Assembly (NCBI GenBank): GCA_002310035.1
Contig: DBYC01000009.1
Coordinates: forward strand, 273-28,290
From: a bacterium UBP6_UBA1196
GTDB lineage: Bacteria > UBP6 > UBA1177
DNA length: 28,018 nucleotides
Reading direction: 5' to 3'
Shown here piece after piece: positions 23,034 to 28,018 of the stretch (the stretch's first letter is position 1; each line of letters begins with the position of its first letter). Both the position numbers and the translations under genes were made by a program. The notes beneath the pieces are model-generated. The model saw nothing but the letters and a program-made list of their open reading frames with translations, was not told the origin of the DNA and ran no database searches.

Positions 23034-23213
23034 AAAAACCTCTTTATAAAAAAGTAACAACGAACATTTTTATGACGCTTTTACATTCCGAGAGTTACTT
23101 TTTCAAGAAAATCCGCGAAATCGCGAATCTGTTTTTTATAAATTTGCATAAAAAAACATTTCAGATATCATTTCGCGATTTAGACGGTTGGAAATTTTTG
23201 AAGAAGGTGCTTC
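23034..23213. promoter_or_regulatory. Divergent regulatory region with two inverted repeats
   Basis: This 180-nt gap separates the exporter (-) from the TPR gene (+). Dyad 1 is a perfect 10-bp inverted repeat, AAAAAGTAAC (23049-23058) and GTTACTTTTT (23094-23103), lying over the exporter's leader and promoter; its likely promoter is TTGAAA (23102-23107) with TAAAAG 17 nt away on the minus strand. Dyad 2 is AAATCGCGAA (23118-23127) and TTCGCGATTT (23172-23181). It straddles the TPR promoter, read as TTGCAT (23144-23149), 16 nt, TATCAT (23166-23171). Both are positioned for control by a DNA-binding protein or by RNA folding. Confidence 0.5.
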
Positions 23214-26200
23214 ATGGAAAGAATTGTCATTTCAAATGATTCGACTATCGAGAATGTAAATCTCGGTTTTAGCCACATTTTGCCTGACAGCGGACAAATC
23301 AAAGAAAAATCAGGCACTTTCAAGCCGCTTGAAAGTCTGACCGGCCGCATTCCGGAAAATTTCTTTCCGGCAGCACTTACATCGCTTTCCGCTGCTGAAG
23401 CTTCCGCATGTCTGAATGACGAAAATGAACTGAGACTTTTCTTCAAAATTCTACTTGATAATTCCGATCCTGATGCTCTTTTTGAAAGGATCCTTGCTTC
23501 AAAACAAATCATACAGAAAGACAACTATCTGAATTTTATGGTGTTTTTGTTGCTGAAGACCGGTTCTCCCAAAGAAAGGATCATCGCCGAAATCAAGAAA
23601 AATTATGACTCGTGCGATCCGGTTGCGGATCTTCTGATTTCGTTTTATGACGAATCGCCGCATGAAACAAAAACTTCGCAGACGCAGGAATCTTTCTGCG
23701 CTGACTTTTTTGAAGCCCTGAAAGCGGAAAAAGCAGGGAATCCTGCAAAAGCGTTCTCTATGATGCTTGATGTTTTCGAAAAATCGGATTTTCATCCGTT
23801 CATTTTTGAAATCCTGAAATTTTACATGATGCAATACAGCGGGATCCCGGCAGAAAAAATCGGGATTTTTACAAAAAAAGTCACAGAGAGCTCTCTTCCT
23901 GTCTCTTTTACGACGGTAAAATTTATTGAATTCATATATTATTATAAAAACAATATTGAAGATAAGCTTGAGGAAACTGTTTCAGTTCTGGCAGAAAATA
24001 CAGATTCGGTTTTCATCCTCAATATAATAGCGCCTCTTCTTTATAAGTATAAAAAATGGCATCTGGTCGGAAAATTCTACAAGCTTTCTTCAAAAAAGGC
24101 TTTGGGAGCAGAAAAGACCCAGTATCTTGAACTTCTTGCCGACATTTATGAAAAGAAACTGGAACTGCCTGATTTTGCCGCTGAAATTTATACAAGCATT
24201 GCCGAAGAGGATCCGCTCAACTGCACTTTTTCACTTTACAGAGCCGCGATTTTATATGAAGAGAACGAATCGTGGGAAAAACTCGCCCCGCTCTATCTTT
24301 TCTGTGCCGAACGAGAATCCGATCCGGCGTCACAGGCGGTTTTCTATTACAAAACCGGGGAAATTTTCCGCCGCAGACTGAATGATATTGAAAAAGCGAC
24401 CGAATATTTTGAAAAAAGTCTGGCCGCCCACTATTCCTTTGAAGCCGCGCATGCTCTGGGCGAAATATGCCTGAAATCAGGAAATATCGAAAAATACAGG
24501 GAAATTCTTCAAGAAGAGCTTTCTTCCGCGCATGATGACGATGAAAAAATAAAAATACTTGAAAAAATCGCAGCATGCAGATCTGAATATGGCGAAGTTT
24601 CAACTGATTCCGAAAAATATCTTCTTGAAATATTGAAAATCGCTCCAAAAAATCTCAATGCATTAAAAAAACTAGGAAAAATCTACTACGAAACCCAAAG
24701 ATGGGAAGAACTTGCAGAAATAAACCTTAAAGAGATAGATGTCTCTAAAAACATAACAGACATAAAGAATCTTTACTACAAAACCGGAGTCGTTTTCTAT
24801 GAAAACATTAAGGATTTTACGCGCGCAACTGAATGTTTCAGGGAAGTTCTCGACATTGATCCGGATCATCTGGCTTCGCTTCTCTACCTTGAAAAAATCT
24901 ACATAAAAACCGGTGAAGTTTCCGGTCTGCTGCCAATATATTCCCAGATTACCGAGCTTAACGCAAACATAAAATCTCAAATGCACCTTGCCTGCCTGAC
25001 TAAACTCGCACTGATTTTCAGAGACGGAGGACAACCTAAAAAGGCTGCCGGAATTTTTGCAGAAATAGTGAAACACTGCCCTGAAAACATAACCGCAAAA
25101 GAAAATTCAAGAATGCTTAACGGTTCGGCAGATTTTTCATGTATAGAAACAGAATGCATAGATTATAATGAATATGATTTTGAGCTTCTCATTGAATATA
25201 TTAAGCAGAACGTTTCATATATGATGACAGATGAAATACTCAGGCATACAAAAGCATCATTCTGGAAAGAACTTTACTTTTTATACAAAGGTATCAATAT
25301 AGAAAACGAGGAATTTTCGTATGGCAACAAAGAACTTTTTATTCTTTACCTCCTCGGAAAAGAGGCCGCTATCGATGTCCTTGTGAAAAATTCGACTAAA
25401 AAAACCGCTTTATTCCTTCTTGCAGAACAATATATAAAAGCCGGATTTTTTGAGGGGATTTCGATTCTATTGGATTTTTATCTGAATTTGGAACCGAAAA
25501 ACGAGCGGAAAATGTGGTCTTTATTTTTTAAAGGCTGTAAAAACCCGAATCTTAAAGACGATCTTGAAGAACTTCTTACAACAGTTCAGGATAAGCAGAG
25601 CTATGAGATAATCAGCGAGATTCTGGAACGGATCTATATTGAAAACAAGGATTTCAAAACAGCTCTTTTCATCAGAAACTTCTCTCTTCAAAAAATTACT
25701 AACGATAAGGAAAAATGCGCTTTCATAGATAAAACCATTTCTCTTCTCGGAGAAAACATTGCTCCTGACAAACTTGTAAATTTATATAAGAACCGTATTA
25801 AATCTACAACACATGAGGATTTGAATTCTTTCTTTGAAATTTATGAAAACCAGCTGTTTGAAATCGGTCAGGAAAATCTGCTTGTTCCACTTTATGAAGA
25901 GAAATGGAAAAATGACAAAGAGATCCGGGCAGGCAGAAAACTGGTAGAAATTTTAACAAAAAAGAAAGATTTACAGCATGCCGCAGCTATAGCAGCCGAA
26001 CTTTTCGAAACAGATAAAACAATGGAGACTCTTGAGCTTTATATCAAAATTCTCCGTGATTCAGGTGAAACGGATGCCGTAATACATCTTATAAAAGAGG
26101 AACTTCCGCTTTACGAACAGGAAAGCCGGAAAAAACTGAAAAATATACTTTTCGAAATTCTGACCGAAAACGGAAAAACAGAAGAAGCTGCCGAATTTTT

Positions 26201-27182
26201 TGGAGAATCAGAGCAGGAAAAAGCAAAAATAGAAGAAAAGATACAAGAATGCAACGAAACAGGCGACTACGAACGCGCCGAAAGAATAATCGATATCTTT
26301 ATAAAAGATCCGTATCAAAAACAGATATGGCTTTCAAAAACGGCGAAAAATGCGGAAGACCTCACTAAAGAGACCCGACTTCTCAAAGAAATAGTTTTTG
26401 ATGCAGTTTCTGAAAAAGACCCCTACCCGCTGACAAGACTCCATGAACTTGAAAAATCAAACAGAAAATTCACTTTTTTCATTGAAAAAGCACTTGAATA
26501 TATTGGCGAAAAGAATTATTTCGAACATCAGAACTTCCCGAACATCTTTGCTGCTGAAAAAGAGGAGATCTTCAAATTCGCAGGTTTTGACGAATATGAT
26601 TATCTTATAGACGAATTTCTGTCGATAATTTCTACAATACCTGACAAAACCAAAATCAATGCAAAGCAACTGAACTCGAGCAAGCACCGCATTTTAACAC
26701 AACTAATTGAATATATTAAGCTTTCGTGCAGAATTGATGATCTGGAAGGACTTTGGGATGAAAATTCCGATCAACCTTACAGAGCATTTTTTACCAATAT
26801 TCCATACATAATTTTCGGACCTAAATCACTTGAAACTGATTTTGACAAATTGAAATTTGATGTTATCCGCGATTCATTTAAACTTTCCTGCGGAATAATA
26901 AAGAATCCTTCAGAACTCACAGAAAACATGCTTTCTGAACTTAAATTCACAGGAAAAGACAAGATCAGATTCGTAAAATCTATAAGAGCAACATTCCAGA
27001 ACAGAGTTTTAGAATTGACAAAACTACTTGAAAATATTGATGAAAACAAAATTAAATCTTTTTTTTCAAAAATGGATACGGCTTCGTTCTTCCATGCTTT
27101 CTCACTTGTTCCGGATATTGAAGAAGCAAAAAAACTCAAAATGGCTAAAATCAAAGAATTTACAGAAAAACACTTTTTTTAG
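23214..27182 (+). CDS. Very large TPR-repeat protein (1322 residues)
   Basis: The product has no signal peptide or membrane segment, so it is cytoplasmic. Helical hairpins of the tetratricopeptide type are clearest at about residues 300-620, for example FAAEIYTSIAEEDPLNC, KATEYFEKSLAAHYSFEAAHALG, ALKKLGKIYYETQRWEELA and ATECFREVLDIDPDHLASLLYLEKIYIKTG. Repeats are more degenerate in both ends; the last 150 residues are helical without clear TPR pattern. Such long TPR scaffolds are frequent in Myxococcota-like genomes and have no fixed function. AAGGTG at 23204 precedes the ATG. The stop is 9 nt from the phosphofructokinase ATG, and the ribosome site of that gene overlaps the stop, so both are cotranscribed. 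A link to glycolytic control is only suggested by position. Confidence 0.85.
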   Translation: MERIVISNDSTIENVNLGFSHILPDSGQIKEKSGTFKPLESLTGRIPENFFPAALTSLSAAEASACLNDENELRLFFKILLDNSDPDALFERILASKQIIQKDNYLNFMVFLLLKTGSPKERIIAEIKKNYDSCDPVADLLISFYDESPHETKTSQTQESFCADFFEALKAEKAGNPAKAFSMMLDVFEKSDFHPFIFEILKFYMMQYSGIPAEKIGIFTKKVTESSLPVSFTTVKFIEFIYYYKNNIEDKLEETVSVLAENTDSVFILNIIAPLLYKYKKWHLVGKFYKLSSKKALGAEKTQYLELLADIYEKKLELPDFAAEIYTSIAEEDPLNCTFSLYRAAILYEENESWEKLAPLYLFCAERESDPASQAVFYYKTGEIFRRRLNDIEKATEYFEKSLAAHYSFEAAHALGEICLKSGNIEKYREILQEELSSAHDDDEKIKILEKIAACRSEYGEVSTDSEKYLLEILKIAPKNLNALKKLGKIYYETQRWEELAEINLKEIDVSKNITDIKNLYYKTGVVFYENIKDFTRATECFREVLDIDPDHLASLLYLEKIYIKTGEVSGLLPIYSQITELNANIKSQMHLACLTKLALIFRDGGQPKKAAGIFAEIVKHCPENITAKENSRMLNGSADFSCIETECIDYNEYDFELLIEYIKQNVSYMMTDEILRHTKASFWKELYFLYKGINIENEEFSYGNKELFILYLLGKEAAIDVLVKNSTKKTALFLLAEQYIKAGFFEGISILLDFYLNLEPKNERKMWSLFFKGCKNPNLKDDLEELLTTVQDKQSYEIISEILERIYIENKDFKTALFIRNFSLQKITNDKEKCAFIDKTISLLGENIAPDKLVNLYKNRIKSTTHEDLNSFFEIYENQLFEIGQENLLVPLYEEKWKNDKEIRAGRKLVEILTKKKDLQHAAAIAAELFETDKTMETLELYIKILRDSGETDAVIHLIKEELPLYEQESRKKLKNILFEILTENGKTEEAAEFFGESEQEKAKIEEKIQECNETGDYERAERIIDIFIKDPYQKQIWLSKTAKNAEDLTKETRLLKEIVFDAVSEKDPYPLTRLHELEKSNRKFTFFIEKALEYIGEKNYFEHQNFPNIFAAEKEEIFKFAGFDEYDYLIDEFLSIISTIPDKTKINAKQLNSSKHRILTQLIEYIKLSCRIDDLEGLWDENSDQPYRAFFTNIPYIIFGPKSLETDFDKLKFDVIRDSFKLSCGIIKNPSELTENMLSELKFTGKDKIRFVKSIRATFQNRVLELTKLLENIDENKIKSFFSKMDTASFFHAFSLVPDIEEAKKLKMAKIKEFTEKHFF

Positions 27183-27191
27183 GAGCGAAAA

Positions 27192-28018
27192 ATGGTCGAA
27201 ATTCCCAACATCAAAGGTCTTAAAGAAGAGGATTACGAGCTTTTCAGGCACGATATGGAAATAAAAAAACTGGGCGCGCAGAATTTCATCTCTCCCCTCA
27301 CGGCAAATAAAAAAATCTACGAGTCACAGATGATACCCGAAGACGAGCGGGTTCTAGCCTTCATCGACAAAAGCATGGTCGAATCGATCCAGAGCCAGGG
27401 ACTCAAGGTTCCGTCGTTCGAAAAGGCGGGCCCGCGAACGAAGCTCTTTTTCGAACCGGGAGAAACCACTTCGGCTGTCGTCACTTGCGGCGGGATCTGC
27501 CCCGGCCTCAACGCCGTAATCCGCGGGATCGTTGTCATGAATTACTACCGCTACAACAACCAGAGAACGCTCGGAATAAACTACGGATACGCAGGTTTGA
27601 TCAAGGAATTGGGCTATGAGATCAAGCACCTGACTCCTGCGATGGTCGAAAACAAGCAGCTTCAGGGCGGCACTTTCATCGGAACGAGCCGCGGCAATCA
27701 GGATGCCGAAAAAATGGTCGACAGGCTTGACGAACTCGGAGTAAACATCCTCTACACGATAGGCGGTGACGGCACGCAGCGCGGCGCGATCTCTCTCATC
27801 AACGAGATCGAAAAGAGAAACCTCAAGATCTCGGTCATCGGAATTCCTAAGACTATCGACAACGATATCAACTACATAGAACGCTCTTTCGGAACAGAAA
27901 CGGCATTTTCCGAAGCATGCGAATCGATCAATTCGGCCTACACAGAGGCGACTTCGATCCACAACGGTATCGGCATCGTAAAACTCATGGGGCGCGAATC
28001 AGGCTTCATCGCGGCAAA
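27192..28018 (+). CDS. pfkA: 6-phosphofructokinase, ATP-type group III (partial)
   Basis: The first 275 residues are in the window and the frame continues past the end. It phosphorylates fructose 6-phosphate to the 1,6-bisphosphate. Visible motifs are TCGGICPGLNAVIRG (98-112), GINYGYAGLI (128-137), the nucleotide loop GGDGTQRGA (191-199), the active-site PKTIDND with Asp223, and KLMGRESGF (264-272). Gly194 corresponds to Gly104 of E. coli Pfk, predicting ATP as donor instead of pyrophosphate, and Lys220 is at the position of Gly124. This Gly/Lys combination is that of plant and trypanosome ATP-PFKs. AGGAG at 27181-27185 overlaps the TPR stop codon. The N-terminal 80-residue extension is also like the plant type. 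Confidence 0.9.
   Translation, partial: MVEIPNIKGLKEEDYELFRHDMEIKKLGAQNFISPLTANKKIYESQMIPEDERVLAFIDKSMVESIQSQGLKVPSFEKAGPRTKLFFEPGETTSAVVTCGGICPGLNAVIRGIVVMNYYRYNNQRTLGINYGYAGLIKELGYEIKHLTPAMVENKQLQGGTFIGTSRGNQDAEKMVDRLDELGVNILYTIGGDGTQRGAISLINEIEKRNLKISVIGIPKTIDNDINYIERSFGTETAFSEACESINSAYTEATSIHNGIGIVKLMGRESGFIAA

Overview
The window reads as ordinary chromosome of an uncultured Gram-negative bacterium. Evidence for an outer membrane is an MlaE-type lipid permease, three lipobox lipoproteins and a two-repeat RND exporter. Three features recall Myxococcota and related former Deltaproteobacteria: CGNGK cysteine-rich repeats, Asp/Thr/Gly 'DTGDT' linkers behind lipoprotein signals, and a very long TPR protein. 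This placement is an inference with low confidence, because no rRNA or other phylogenetic marker is present. Coding DNA has moderate GC. Intergenic DNA is AT-rich, and several intergenic regions carry sigma70-like -35/-10 pairs (TTGACA, TTGACT or TTGCCT with TATATT, TACAAT or TAAAAT) and GGAG-type ribosome binding sites. No tRNA, rRNA, CRISPR array, insertion sequence or phage gene was seen.

Layout. 1-3523 (+): the tail of an unknown gene, a flavin reductase-like protein, an unrecognised secreted protein overlapping a zinc-ribbon membrane protein, and a DUF58 protein. 3529-6197 (-): a LonH/YcbZ-type protease coupled to a 95-residue protein. 6334-10416 (+): maf, an M50 metalloprotease, a left-handed beta-helix protein and a prolyl oligopeptidase lipoprotein, probably one operon. 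10417-10545: a repeat-like region with two related palindromes. 10546-13648 (-): a serpin lipoprotein and a modular cysteine-rich lipoprotein. 13649-13830: a tract with 8-nt periodicity. 13831-16550 (-): nifS, nifU and a SpoIID-like protein. 16684-17277 (+): thymidine kinase with a TTG start. 17274-19861 (-): a nitroreductase with a signal peptide, a prenyl diphosphate synthase and an MlaE permease. 19936-23033 (-): an RND/MMPL exporter, xseB and yfiH. 23214-28018 (+): a 1322-residue TPR protein and the start of 6-phosphofructokinase, which runs off the window.

How the genes fit together. Most are housekeeping: Fe-S assembly, nucleotide quality control and salvage, isoprenoid and envelope lipid handling, peptidoglycan processing and glycolysis. 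The middle of the window (8257-13648) is accessory in character: a cell-surface serine peptidase, a surface serpin with an inhibitory-type reactive loop, and a surface cysteine-rich protein. It is punctuated by two unusual intergenic repeat regions. I did not find a convincing new defence or mobile system. The best leads are the palindrome pair, the octamer tract, the A/B-module cysteine-rich lipoprotein, the surface serpin, a possible dual-start nitroreductase and the unannotated secreted/zinc-ribbon gene pair.
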